In this document: positions 25,005-34,355 of the stretch, piece by piece
Layout: every line of letters begins with the position of its first letter
Position numbering within the stretch: position 1 is the stretch's first letter
The notes under the pieces: model-generated
Database searches by the model: none
What the model was told of the DNA's origin: nothing
What the model saw: only the letters and a program-made list of their open reading frames with translations
From: Bacillota bacterium
Lineage (GTDB): Bacteria; Bacillota; Clostridia; Acetivibrionales; DSM-1351
NCBI GenBank assembly: GCA_023400235.1
Contig: JAEXFI010000050.1
Span: 33,097-97,096 of the forward strand
Length of the DNA stretch: 64,000 nucleotides
Reading direction: 5' to 3'
Translations under genes and position numbers: made by a program

Positions 25005-27713
25005 CTGGAAAACGACAGAATCGCGGCTGTCCTGGACAATATAGGCGACGGGGTTATTGCAACGGACAAAGAGGGCAGGATAGAGTATATGAACAATACT
25101 GCAGCCACAATGACGGGATGGACTGCAGAAGAGGCTGTGTGCCAGGAATTCGGCTCTGTGTTTTCTTTGATAAACATCAAGAGCGGTGAAAGCCTGGACA
25201 GTCCCATAAAAGAAGTAATGAGGCGTAAAGCCGTGGTGGGTCTCAAGAACAACTCCGCCCTCTTGTCCAGGGAAGGAAAAACGTACATATTGTCGGCCAG
25301 CTGCTCGCCTATCAGGGATAAAAACCATAATTTCAGCGGAGTGGTGGTTGTATTCCGGGATATAAGCAGAATCAAAAAAATGGAAGAGAATCTGATTGAG
25401 GAGAGGAACAATCTTGAAATGACCTTTAATCATTCTCCTCTTGGGATGCTTATCATGGATTGCAACAGAGTGGTCAGACAGGTTAATAATGCATTTCTGG
25501 AGATGCTGGGGATTTCGGATGACCAGGTGCTGGGACTGGGCTATGGTGACGGCATAAGGTGTGTATTCAGCCGGGAAAAAGGTTGCGGGAACAGTAGTGA
25601 CTGCGGCTTGTGCGAGATACGAGACAGGATATCGGCAGTCTTTAAGACCGGTATACCCAGCAAGGACCTTGTGATTCAGCAGACTACACTTAGGGGCGGA
25701 GTCCGGAAAAGGCCCTGGTATAATATTCTGTTTATGCCGGTGCATCATTCGGGAGAAAGAAGTGTGCTGCTTGTAATAACAAATGTTTCTGAAAGCATGG
25801 AGCGGGAGCAAAAGCTCATTGAAGCCAATAATTTCAGCCTGAAAATGATGGAAAATTTCCCTGCGTTGATCTGGAAAACCGAAAATACCGGAAGGAATGT
25901 TTATGCAAATCATAATTTTCTGACCTTTGTGGGAAAAACAGAGCAGGAGGTTATAAGTGACGGATGGCTGGACTGTGTCCATCCGGATGACAGAGAGAAG
26001 TTGGAAGTGAAGGTTTGTGAGCAGATAGATGAAAAGTGGATGCATAATACGGAATTAAGGCTCAAGCATTGCAGCGGCAACTATATATGGTTGAATACCG
26101 TTATCAAGCCCTTTTATGATATAACTGGAAAACAGGACGGGTATATAGGGATGGGTCTTGATATTGATGACAAGAAAAATACTGAAATGCAGTTACAAAG
26201 CGCAAAGGAAGAGGCTGAGAAGGCTAATAGGGCGAAAAGTGAGTTCCTTGCGAATATGAGCCACGAAATAAGGACTCCAATTAACGGAATAGTGGGTATG
26301 ATAGACCTGACCCTGCTTACCCGGCTGGACTCCGAGCAGCAGGATAATCTTCAGACAGCCAAAAGCTGTGCCAACAGCTTGCTGAAAATAATAAATGATA
26401 TTCTGGATTTCTCAAAAATGGAGGCAGGAAAACTGGTTATTGACTATGTTGATTTTGATATACGTCTGCTCATTGAAGAAATATTTAAGGCCCAGTCCAC
26501 ACATGCGGACAGAAAGGGGCTGGAATTCAATTATTCATTTTACTCAGGCATACCTCAATACCTGCTTGGTGACCCGGGCAGATTACAGCAGATACTTAAC
26601 AATCTTGTCAGCAATGCCATCAAGTTTACTGAAAAGGGTGAAGTGAACATAGTTGTCAGAAAAGAACTTGTTGAAGCCGACAAGGTGGAACTAAAGTTTT
26701 CGGTATCTGATACCGGCATAGGCATAAGTGATGAGGAAAAGGAAAAGCTTTTTAAAACCTTCAGCCAGGTGGACAGCTCCATAACAAGAAAGTATGGCGG
26801 AAATGGCCTGGGCCTTGTAATCTCCAGGCAGCTGGTGGAAATGATGGGCGGCCGGATGTGGATTGAAAGCGAGAAAGGAAAGGGCAGTACCTTTAACTTT
26901 ACAGCGGGCTTTAAAAAGGGCAGCTTGACTGACTCCAGGCCAGACAGAGAACAGGCGGCTGCAAATACGGCGGGTAAGCTGAAAATATTACTGGCTGAGG
27001 ATGATAATGTAAACAAGGCTGTTATAACCAGAATGCTGAAGGAGCGGGGACATGAGGTGGATGTAGCCGGTACAGGGGTGGAAGCTGTTGGGCTGTACAG
27101 TGAAAAGGGCAATTATGATCTGATTCTGATGGACATTCATATGCCTCTGATGGATGGACTTGAAGCAACAAAAATCATCAGGGAAAAGGAAGGCGGAGAA
27201 AGACACACTCCGGTTATTGCTCTTACAGCCCACGCCCTTCAGGGGGACAGAGAGAGGTTTATGGAATTGGGAATGGATGAGTATATTCCCAAGCCTGTAG
27301 GCATGAAGGAATTATACAGTATTATAGAAGCTGCTGTTTCAAGCATACGGTCTCATAAGGACATTAAGAGCGTGGGGATAGACATGGAAGGAAATGTTGT
27401 TTTGCTTCAGGAAGCGGGAACTGACGTGAAATCAGCGCAGGTTGCTCCTTCACTCGTTGAAAGGATTGAAAAGGTCACCTCCAGCCTTGTAGCTGCTCTT
27501 GAAGGAAGGGATATGGAGCTTGCAGGTAATTTGGCTCACGATATTAAAAATATCTGCAACGAAATGGGGGCGGATGAGCTTAAAAGTCTGGCCTTTCAAA
27601 TTGAACTGGCTGTGCGCCGCAATAATTTCAGAGATGTTCTTTATAATTTTCTGACCTTTGATAAAGAGTTTAAAACCTTAAAAAGTGTGTACAGTCGGGG
27701 AAAGGAACAGTAG
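25005..27713 (+). CDS. Hybrid histidine kinase: PAS-PAS-PAS-HisKA-HATPase-REC-Hpt
   Basis: About 902 residues, with no membrane helix. A first PAS (VLDNIGDGVIATDKEGRIEY) with PAC is followed by a second PAS that contains a five-cysteine loop (CVF...GCG...CGLC) and a third PAS (NFPALIWKTEN). The kinase core has His420 in SHEIRTPINGIVG, then HATPase blocks. A receiver with Asp710 in ILMDIHMPLMDG and a C-terminal Hpt-like domain with His845 in LAHDIKNICNEMGADEL complete it. AGGAGG at 24991-24996 sits 8 nt before an in-frame CTG at 25005 with no ATG/GTG/TTG nearby, so a CTG start is proposed. It probably feeds a phosphorelay to the following receiver. Confidence 0.88.
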   Translation: MENDRIAAVLDNIGDGVIATDKEGRIEYMNNTAATMTGWTAEEAVCQEFGSVFSLINIKSGESLDSPIKEVMRRKAVVGLKNNSALLSREGKTYILSASCSPIRDKNHNFSGVVVVFRDISRIKKMEENLIEERNNLEMTFNHSPLGMLIMDCNRVVRQVNNAFLEMLGISDDQVLGLGYGDGIRCVFSREKGCGNSSDCGLCEIRDRISAVFKTGIPSKDLVIQQTTLRGGVRKRPWYNILFMPVHHSGERSVLLVITNVSESMEREQKLIEANNFSLKMMENFPALIWKTENTGRNVYANHNFLTFVGKTEQEVISDGWLDCVHPDDREKLEVKVCEQIDEKWMHNTELRLKHCSGNYIWLNTVIKPFYDITGKQDGYIGMGLDIDDKKNTEMQLQSAKEEAEKANRAKSEFLANMSHEIRTPINGIVGMIDLTLLTRLDSEQQDNLQTAKSCANSLLKIINDILDFSKMEAGKLVIDYVDFDIRLLIEEIFKAQSTHADRKGLEFNYSFYSGIPQYLLGDPGRLQQILNNLVSNAIKFTEKGEVNIVVRKELVEADKVELKFSVSDTGIGISDEEKEKLFKTFSQVDSSITRKYGGNGLGLVISRQLVEMMGGRMWIESEKGKGSTFNFTAGFKKGSLTDSRPDREQAAANTAGKLKILLAEDDNVNKAVITRMLKERGHEVDVAGTGVEAVGLYSEKGNYDLILMDIHMPLMDGLEATKIIREKEGGERHTPVIALTAHALQGDRERFMELGMDEYIPKPVGMKELYSIIEAAVSSIRSHKDIKSVGIDMEGNVVLLQEAGTDVKSAQVAPSLVERIEKVTSSLVAALEGRDMELAGNLAHDIKNICNEMGADELKSLAFQIELAVRRNNFRDVLYNFLTFDKEFKTLKSVYSRGKEQ

Positions 27714-27716
27714 AAT

Positions 27717-28109
27717 ATGAGAATTTTAATAGTTGAGGATGACATGGTCAGCAGAAGGTTCCTGCAGAAATTTTTAAAACAGTATGGGGAGTGCGATGTG
27801 GTTGTTGACGGCATAGAAGCGCTGGATGCCTTCCTGTTCTCCTTGAAGTCCAACGACCCCTATGACTTGATATGTCTGGATATCATGATGCCCAAGGTGG
27901 ACGGTATAAAAGTACTCAAATCCATAAGGGAGCTGGAGGCTCAAAAGGGTATTTTGCCTGAAACAAGGGCAAAGGTTATAATGACAACTGCGCTGAACAG
28001 TGCAGAGCTGGTGCAGAAAGCCTTTGAACTGGGCTGCGAGGGCTTTGCCTCAAAGCCTCTGGATACCGTCAAATTTGTTGAGGTTATGAAAAAGCTGGGA
28101 CTTATATAA
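27717..28109 (+). CDS. Stand-alone receiver-domain response regulator
   Basis: 130 residues, one CheY-like domain: LIVEDDMVSRRFL, phospho-Asp in LICLDIMMPKVDG, switch Thr in IMTTALN and Lys in FASKPLD. There is no output domain. It begins 3 nt after the hybrid kinase stop and is thus the natural acceptor from that kinase's Hpt domain. It converges on the acetyltransferase gene with only 20 bp between. Confidence 0.92.
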   Translation: MRILIVEDDMVSRRFLQKFLKQYGECDVVVDGIEALDAFLFSLKSNDPYDLICLDIMMPKVDGIKVLKSIRELEAQKGILPETRAKVIMTTALNSAELVQKAFELGCEGFASKPLDTVKFVEVMKKLGLI

Positions 28110-28129
28110 TTTGCCTTTTCCGCTCAACT

Positions 28130-28603
28130 TTAATATTCCTTTACCAGCAAGGCTCTTATATAACCCCTGTCGGTACTGGTGGAGTCAATATAAAAACCAC
28201 GCCCGTAATAGAACCTTATAAGGTCACGGTACTTGGAAGCGGTATGCAGGCTGACCCTTTTGACCCCCTGGGATATAAGAATCTTATCTGCCAGGTTCAT
28301 GAGGGCTTTTCCTATTCCGATGTTATGATAACCCAGCATTACACCGAACCTGCTTATGTATGCGGTGTTGTCGGGCTGAAGCTTGATTCTGATGGTACCC
28401 ACGGGATTGCCGTCGATTAAGGCTATATAAACCTCTTTTTCCAGTATGTCTGCCTCAATGTTGTGAAGACTTTCAGTGAGGGCATCCAAGGTACCCGATA
28501 AACCGGTATCCAGCATATATTTTCTGAAGGCCTCCTGCATTATAAGGGAGATGGAAGTTGCGTCTTCCAGGGTGGCCTTTCTGATAATAAACGAATAATT
28601 CAT
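28130..28603 (-). CDS. GNAT-family N-acetyltransferase
   Basis: 157 residues from the ATG at 28603, which follows GGAAGGAGC on the minus strand. N-terminal FIIRKATLEDATSI and the acetyl-CoA-binding loop in MLGYHNIGIGKALMNLADK are typical. The substrate is not evident. It lies downstream of argF, past a terminator, so an arginine link is only positional. Confidence 0.85.
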   Translation of the reverse strand: MNYSFIIRKATLEDATSISLIMQEAFRKYMLDTGLSGTLDALTESLHNIEADILEKEVYIALIDGNPVGTIRIKLQPDNTAYISRFGVMLGYHNIGIGKALMNLADKILISQGVKRVSLHTASKYRDLIRFYYGRGFYIDSTSTDRGYIRALLVKEY

Positions 28604-28629
28604 GTATTGCTCCTTCCAAAACAAAAATA

Positions 28630-28670
28630 AAATGATTTCCCCTATTAACGGATAATGGAGGAAATCATTT
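28630..28670 (-). terminator. Terminator after argF
   Basis: An 11-bp stem, AAATGATTTCC (28630-28640) with its complement at 28660-28670, is followed on the minus strand by a T-rich stretch (complement of 28622-28629). It ends the arginine operon and lies in the acetyltransferase leader. Confidence 0.75.
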
Positions 28671-28685
28671 AAAAAGCAAAACTCA

Positions 28686-29606
28686 TTACTTTCCCAATAG
28701 TGTGGCCAGGACTGCCTTTTGCGCATGCAGCCTGTTTTCGGCTTCGTCAAAAATTACTGATTGGGGTCCGTCAATGATCTCCTCTGTAACCTCATACCCT
28801 CTGTAGGCGGGCAGGCAATGCAGGAATATGGCATCTTCCTTCGCTTTGGAGAACAGCCCGGCATTAATCTGATAGGGCATGAATATCTTAAGTTTTTCTT
28901 CCTTCTGCTCTTCCTGTCCCATACTTATCCAGGTATCGGCATAAACTACGTCTGCATTGGCAATCGCCTGGACGGGGTCGTGGGTGATGAGGACTTCAGA
29001 ACCTGTGGATTTAGCGGCAGCTCTGGCTTCATCAACATAGCTTTGGGTACACTCATAGCCTTCGGGAGTGGCAATAGCTATATCCATTCCTGTTTTCGCA
29101 CAGCCGTGCAGCAGGGAATGGGCCACGTTGTTTCCGTCTCCTATATAGGCCAACTTAAGCCCTTCAAGCTGCCCCTTATGCTCATACACAGTCAGCAAAT
29201 CGGCTAAAATTTGGCAGGGGTGCATTTCGTCAGTCAGGCCGTTGATTACAGGTATGGTCCCAAATCTTGCCAGGTCCTCTACATCACTCTGCTTAAAGGT
29301 TCTGATCATGATTCCGTCTATATATCTTGAAAGCACGTTTGCAGTATCGTAAATGGATTCTCCCCTGCCCAGCTGGATATCGTTTGAGCTCAGAAACAGC
29401 GAGTAACCGCCCAACTGGTACATTCCTACCTCAAAGGAAACCCTGGTTCTGGTTGAGGATTTAGAGAAGATCATGCCCAGTGTCCTGCCCTTTAAAATAT
29501 GATGCTGGACACCTTCCTTGGTCTGCCTTTTAAGCTTTTGAGCAAGCTTGAGCAAATCCTGAATTTCTTCGGTACTTAAATCGTTCAGACTTAATAAGTG
29601 ATTCAT
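28686..29606 (-). CDS. argF: Ornithine carbamoyltransferase
   Basis: 306 residues, usual length. It joins carbamoyl phosphate and ornithine to citrulline in the cytoplasm. The carbamoyl-phosphate loop SKSSTRTRVSFE, the HPCQ motif in MHPCQILADLL and the ornithine-side Cys in HCLPAYRG are all present. Start at the ATG at 29606, after GGAGGTAGCT; the longer open frame upstream runs into a structured element. It is the last gene of the argD-carA-carB-argF group, matching its need for carbamoyl phosphate, but a 340-bp gap with a possible own promoter separates it from carB. Confidence 0.95.
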   Translation of the reverse strand: MNHLLSLNDLSTEEIQDLLKLAQKLKRQTKEGVQHHILKGRTLGMIFSKSSTRTRVSFEVGMYQLGGYSLFLSSNDIQLGRGESIYDTANVLSRYIDGIMIRTFKQSDVEDLARFGTIPVINGLTDEMHPCQILADLLTVYEHKGQLEGLKLAYIGDGNNVAHSLLHGCAKTGMDIAIATPEGYECTQSYVDEARAAAKSTGSEVLITHDPVQAIANADVVYADTWISMGQEEQKEEKLKIFMPYQINAGLFSKAKEDAIFLHCLPAYRGYEVTEEIIDGPQSVIFDEAENRLHAQKAVLATLLGK

Positions 29607-29649
29607 AGCTACCTCCATATTAAAAAAATCTATATAATATTTGATAGGA

Positions 29650-29678
29650 ATATTACGGTTCTGGAGTACAAACATCAA
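29650..29678 (-). promoter_or_regulatory. Possible argF promoter
   Basis: On the minus strand TTGATG (29673-29678), a 17-nt spacer and TAATAT (29650-29655) lie 44 nt before the argF start. No ARG-box-like pair is seen here, unlike at argC and argD. Confidence 0.35.
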
Positions 29679-29724
29679 AAAATGTATTGCTCCAAAAGTT
29701 ATTTGCGAAATAGTACGATTCGCA

Positions 29725-29821
29725 TAAGCATTAGCCGCCGTCGCAGCAACTCGACCTCCATGTCTCGTCGTGCAGCTCAAAGTGACCTCCTGCCACTTTG
29801 ACGGCTAAAATACTTATGCTC
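29725..29821 (-). repeat. GC-rich palindromic element between carB and argF
   Basis: About 97 bp bounded by inverted arms (GCATAAG with CTTATGC, then TTAGCCG with CGGCTAA). It contains an inner hairpin CAAAGTG/CACTTTG whose loop holds GCAGGAGGT. It is much more GC-rich than the flanks. It could be a structured RNA in the argF leader or a small mobile-repeat copy. The AT-rich 29822-29946 between it and carB shows nothing else. Confidence 0.45.
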
Positions 29822-29946
29822 ACCTGCAATTTCAGAGCAAACAACTTTTAATGGAGCTTCCACATTTTATTGAAGTTGTACTTTTGTAACAACTAAAAAT
29901 TCACATCAAATATTGTATTGTCTGGTTTTCAAGGCCTCCCGGAATT

Positions 29947-32900
29947 TCAGCCCCTGTATATGGAATACTCATCCAGTGAATATACCTCGGCCCTGTTGTC
30001 TGCAATAAGGCGTTCCAATATGCTCAGTACCGCATTGGTGGTATCCAGGGAGGTTATGCAGGGGATGTTGTACTCCATGGCAGTCCTTCTCAGGACAAAG
30101 CCTTTTCTTTCGGGTATTTTGCCTCGCGTTGGCGTGTTGATGACAAGGGTGATTCTGTCTTCCTTTATAAAGTCCAGCACGCTGTCTTCCTCTATCAGAT
30201 CAACCGGCAGGGCAGCAGTACTTAGTATCCCGTAGGTGCCTCTTGTGGCAGAAAGCTTGAAACCCAGCGACAGCAATTTATTTGCTATGGTAATACTTTC
30301 TTCCTTGTCCCGGTCTGCAACTGAAAGCAGTACATTTCCGCCGGAGGGTATTTTCATGCCGGAGGCTGCGATTGCCTTGTACAATGCATTGTAATAGTCC
30401 TTGTCAACTCCCATGACCTCACCTGTAGACTTCATTTCAGGCCCCAGGAAGGTATCTACCGTGGTGAGCTTGGCAAAAGAGAATACCGGCGCCTTAACTG
30501 CATAAAATTCTGTTTCCCTGGCCAGACCGTTTTTATAGCCCAGTTGAGAGAGGGTTTTCCCCATAATAAGCTTTGTAGCAACGCCTACCATTGGTATCCC
30601 GGTAATCTTGCTCATAATGGGAACTGTTCTGCTGGCCCTGGGGTTAACTTCAATAACATAAACCTTTTCATTATTGTCCATGACAAACTGGATATTGAAC
30701 AGTCCTACAACCTTCAGAGCCTTGGACAGACGTATGGTGTAGTCCTCAATGGTAGCCTTCACCTTCTGTGACAGGTTTCTGGGGGGGTATACTGCAATCG
30801 AATCGCCGGAGTGGACTCCTGCACGCTCAATATGTTCCATTATACCCGGAATCAGGACTTCATTTCCGTCACATATACCGTCAACCTCCATTTCCCTTCC
30901 TATTACATACTTATCAATAAGTATGGGGTGGGCTGTGGAAATATCGGAAGCCATCTGTATATATTCCTGAAGGGTTTTATCGTTATAAACAATCTCCATC
31001 GCTCTTCCGCCCAACACGTAGGATGGCCTTACAAGAACCGGGTAGCCTATTTCATTGGCAATCTCCTGTGCCTGCTCAAAAGAAAAGGCGGTTTTTCCTT
31101 CCGGAATGGGTATGGCAAGTTCTTCCAGAAGCTTCAGGAACTTATCCCTGTCTTCTGCAATATCTATGCTCTGAACAGAGGTGCCCAGTATTTTTACACC
31201 TTCGGAATGCAGGGTTTCAGCAAGGTTTATGGCAGTCTGTCCTCCAAACTGTACGATGACTCCCAAAGGCTTCTCCTTTTGGATGATATCCAGAACACAT
31301 TCCTTGGTCAGCGGCTCGAAGTAAAGCTTGTCGGAGGTGTCAAAATCCGTGCTGACGGTTTCCGGGTTATTGTTTATAATGATAGATTCAATGCCCAGCT
31401 CCTTAAGGGTTTCAACCGAATGCACACTGCAATAGTCAAATTCGATACCCTGGCCTATTCTGATGGGGCCCGAACCTATAACCAGCACCTTGTCGCCCTC
31501 GGTGACCTCAACATCGTCCTTTTCCTCATAGGTGGAGTAGTAGTAGGGCGTCACTGCCTCAAACTCGCCAGCGCAGGTATCAACTATCTTATACACCGGG
31601 TTTATGGGGTATTTCTCCCTGAGCTCCAATATTTTTTCCAGGGGTACATTGCACAGGTTGGCGATATAGGAATCCCCGAAGCCTATCTTTTTTGCCCTGG
31701 AGTAGAGATCGTAATCCAGCCAGGCAATTCCCGCATTTGTGATCTCTTCACCCAGCCGTACTATTTTCTTCAGCTTTCTTATAAAGAAATCGTCTATTTT
31801 TGTTATACGAACGATTTCACCGGCAGAAACCCCTTTCTGAAGCGCCTTGCATATGGCAAACATGCGCTGGTCGCTGGGGTGCTTGACGTATTCCACCAGC
31901 TCCTCCCGGCTCTTATTGTCAAAGAGGCTCAGGCCCAGTTGGTAGTTGAATTTTATATCCAGAGAGTCTATTGCCTTGAGCAGGGATTCCTCAAAAGTAC
32001 GGCCGATGGCCATTACCTCACCGGTAGCCTTCATCTGGGTTCCAAGGCTTCTGTCCGCATTTGCGAATTTATCAAAGGGCCAGCGGGGAACCTTTGTGAC
32101 AACATAGTCCAGTGAAGGCTCAAAGCATGCACTGGTGTTTCTGGTAACAGAGTTTTTTATCTCGTCAAGAGTCATGCCTATGGCTATCTTGGCTGTAACC
32201 CGGGCGATGGGGTAGCCGGTTGCTTTTGAGGCAAGAGCACTGGAACGGCTGACTCTGGGATTGACCTCTATTACAACATATTCAAAGCTGTCGGGATTCA
32301 AGGCAAACTGTATATTACAGCCGCCCTTTATATCCAGGGCCCTGATTATTTTTATGGAAGCGGTTCTCAGCATCTGGTATTCAAGGTCGGAGAGAGTCTG
32401 GCTGGGGGCGACCACGATACTGTCTCCCGTGTGCACACCTACCGGGTCGAAGTTTTCCATGTTACAGATAATTATGCAGTTGTCATTGCTGTCCCGCATA
32501 ACCTCGTACTCAATTTCCTTCCAGCCTGCAACGCTTTGTTCCAGAAGCACCTGGCTTATCATGCTGAGCTTGAGGCCTTTGCCGCAGATGTATCTGAATT
32601 CCTCCATGCTGTTGGCAATGCCGCCTCCGGAGCCTCCAAGGGTATAGGCCGGCCTTATGATGATTGGAAAGCCTATTTCATTGGCAAAGTCAACCGCATC
32701 CTGCATGGTGGTAACTATTTTACTGTGGGCGACTTTTTCGTTGATTTCCTGCATGGTCTCCTTGAAAAGCTCCCTGTCCTCGGCTTTTTTTATAGAGGAG
32801 AGGGAAGTACCAAGAAGCTGTATGCTCATCTCGTCAAGAATACCGTCTTCAGCCAGTTGGACAGCCATGTTCAGACCTGTCTGCCCACCCAGGGAGGCAA

Positions 32901-33159
32901 GTATCCCATCGGGCTTTTCCTTATATATAATCTTTTTTACGAATTCAAGGGTTATGGGTTCGATATAAACCTTGTCTGCCGATTGAGTATCAGTCATAAT
33001 AGTGGCAGGGTTGCTGTTAATAAGAACCACCTCGATGCCTTCCTCTCTGAGGGACTTGCAGGCCTGAGTGCCCGAGTAGTCAAACTCCGCGGCCTGACCT
33101 ATTATGATGGGGCCTGAACCAATAACCAGCACTTTTTTTATATTTAAATCTTTGGGCAT
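29947..33159 (-). CDS. carB: Carbamoyl-phosphate synthase large subunit
   Basis: 1070 residues, full length. Two homologous halves each hold an ATP-grasp domain, with IGSGPIIIGQAAEFDYSG at the start of the first and IGSGPIRIGQGIEFDY at the start of the second. The C-terminal 140 residues form the MGS-like allosteric domain. It uses two ATP, bicarbonate and ammonia from the small subunit to make carbamoyl phosphate. It is transcribed after carA and before argF. The gene position points to the arginine pathway, though the product also feeds pyrimidines. Confidence 0.97.
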   Translation of the reverse strand: MPKDLNIKKVLVIGSGPIIIGQAAEFDYSGTQACKSLREEGIEVVLINSNPATIMTDTQSADKVYIEPITLEFVKKIIYKEKPDGILASLGGQTGLNMAVQLAEDGILDEMSIQLLGTSLSSIKKAEDRELFKETMQEINEKVAHSKIVTTMQDAVDFANEIGFPIIIRPAYTLGGSGGGIANSMEEFRYICGKGLKLSMISQVLLEQSVAGWKEIEYEVMRDSNDNCIIICNMENFDPVGVHTGDSIVVAPSQTLSDLEYQMLRTASIKIIRALDIKGGCNIQFALNPDSFEYVVIEVNPRVSRSSALASKATGYPIARVTAKIAIGMTLDEIKNSVTRNTSACFEPSLDYVVTKVPRWPFDKFANADRSLGTQMKATGEVMAIGRTFEESLLKAIDSLDIKFNYQLGLSLFDNKSREELVEYVKHPSDQRMFAICKALQKGVSAGEIVRITKIDDFFIRKLKKIVRLGEEITNAGIAWLDYDLYSRAKKIGFGDSYIANLCNVPLEKILELREKYPINPVYKIVDTCAGEFEAVTPYYYSTYEEKDDVEVTEGDKVLVIGSGPIRIGQGIEFDYCSVHSVETLKELGIESIIINNNPETVSTDFDTSDKLYFEPLTKECVLDIIQKEKPLGVIVQFGGQTAINLAETLHSEGVKILGTSVQSIDIAEDRDKFLKLLEELAIPIPEGKTAFSFEQAQEIANEIGYPVLVRPSYVLGGRAMEIVYNDKTLQEYIQMASDISTAHPILIDKYVIGREMEVDGICDGNEVLIPGIMEHIERAGVHSGDSIAVYPPRNLSQKVKATIEDYTIRLSKALKVVGLFNIQFVMDNNEKVYVIEVNPRASRTVPIMSKITGIPMVGVATKLIMGKTLSQLGYKNGLARETEFYAVKAPVFSFAKLTTVDTFLGPEMKSTGEVMGVDKDYYNALYKAIAASGMKIPSGGNVLLSVADRDKEESITIANKLLSLGFKLSATRGTYGILSTAALPVDLIEEDSVLDFIKEDRITLVINTPTRGKIPERKGFVLRRTAMEYNIPCITSLDTTNAVLSILERLIADNRAEVYSLDEYSIYRG

Positions 33160-33237
33160 GGTAATCTCCTGTCTGTGTGCAACGCATGCACGCTAAAATT
33201 ATTAAACACTTAATGGTGCGTAGTCCTGCACTTGGCT

Positions 33238-34296
33238 TCAGGCCATCATATTAACAAAATCGTCGAAGATATATGCGGAATCCTGAGGGCCCGGTGCTGC
33301 TTCAGGGTGATATTGAACGCTTATAATCGGAAGCTGCCTGTGTCTGAAACCTTCTATGGTGTTATCGTTTACATTGACATGCGTTATAAGGATGTCATCG
33401 TTGCTGCTGTTGTCAATGGCATAGTTGTGGTTCTGAGAGGTGATATAGCATCTTCCGGTGATATGGTCCTTAACAGGATGGTTTCCTCCGTGATGTCCGA
33501 ATTTCAGCTTTGTAACGCTTAAGTCCAGTGACAAGCCCAAAAGCTGATGGCCCAGACATATTCCCAATATGGGCTTGACTCCCAGCAGCTTCTGTATGGT
33601 CTTTTTTGCCGCTGCAAGGTCTCTGGGATCTCCAGGTCCGTTGGATAGAAGTATACCGTCAGGATTGCAGGAGAGAATTTCCTCATAGGAGCTGAAGGCG
33701 GGAAGAATATGTATATCACATCCTCTGCTTTCAAGAGAGCGGATTATATTGCTTTTCACTCCGAAGTCCAGAAGTGCCACTCTCTTTCCAGGTCCCGGAA
33801 TATGCACCGGGGTTTTTGAGGTGACTTCCATGACAAGGTTTCTGGGCAGGGCTTTGTACGCATTTAGGTTCTTGCTCAGTATGTCCAGATTTCCGCACTC
33901 TGTGGATATTATCCCAAACATGCTGCCATGCTTTCTGATGTGCTGGGTAAGTGCTCTGGTATCAATACTTTTTATGCCCACAATATTGTGCCGTGCAAAG
34001 TATTGCTCCGGATCAATGGTATATCTCCAGTTGCTGGGGTTAGAACAGAGTTCTTTGACAATAAAGCCCTGAACATGCGGCTTATAGGATTCGTTATCCA
34101 AGGTGTTGAAACCGTAGTTTCCTATGAGAGGATAGGTCATGGTTACTATCTGGCCGTTATAGGAGGGATCGGTGGTGATTTCCTGATAACCGGTCATACA
34201 TGTATTAAAAACAATTTCTCCGGCGGTTTCACCGCTTTTTCCGAAGCCTTCTCCGGAGAAATATGTACCGTCTTCCAACAATAATACTGCTTTCAT
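33238..34296 (-). CDS. carA: Carbamoyl-phosphate synthase small subunit
   Basis: 352 residues. The N-terminal CPSase_sm_chain domain (LLLEDGTYFSGEGFGKSGE) is joined to a class I glutamine amidotransferase domain with Cys in GICLGHQLLGL and the His/Glu pair in VQYHPEAAPGP. It releases ammonia from glutamine and channels it to CarB. It lies 78 bp before carB and 59 bp after argD, in one transcription unit. Confidence 0.97.
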   Translation of the reverse strand: MKAVLLLEDGTYFSGEGFGKSGETAGEIVFNTCMTGYQEITTDPSYNGQIVTMTYPLIGNYGFNTLDNESYKPHVQGFIVKELCSNPSNWRYTIDPEQYFARHNIVGIKSIDTRALTQHIRKHGSMFGIISTECGNLDILSKNLNAYKALPRNLVMEVTSKTPVHIPGPGKRVALLDFGVKSNIIRSLESRGCDIHILPAFSSYEEILSCNPDGILLSNGPGDPRDLAAAKKTIQKLLGVKPILGICLGHQLLGLSLDLSVTKLKFGHHGGNHPVKDHITGRCYITSQNHNYAIDNSSNDDILITHVNVNDNTIEGFRHRQLPIISVQYHPEAAPGPQDSAYIFDDFVNMMA

Positions 34297-34355
34297 ATAT
34301 AGTCTCCAATCCGCTGCTTAATGCAGTGACATTAATAATAGGTAGGAATGTATAA

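Noticed and set aside
24527..26045. Long minus-strand open frames opposite cheD and the hybrid kinase
   Set aside because: No domains or ribosome sites are recognisable, and they lie against confident genes.
28686..29780. A longer argF starting at 29780
   Set aside because: The extra 58 residues translate a palindromic element, while the ATG at 29606 has a good ribosome site and gives the usual length.
29607..29946. A T-box or known riboswitch ahead of argF
   Set aside because: No T-box core motif or specifier loop could be found and the structure matches no class I know.
30811..32115. A 434-codon open frame on the plus strand opposite carB
   Set aside because: It is the mirror of a highly conserved, well-supported gene, has no ribosome site and reads like a compositional shadow.
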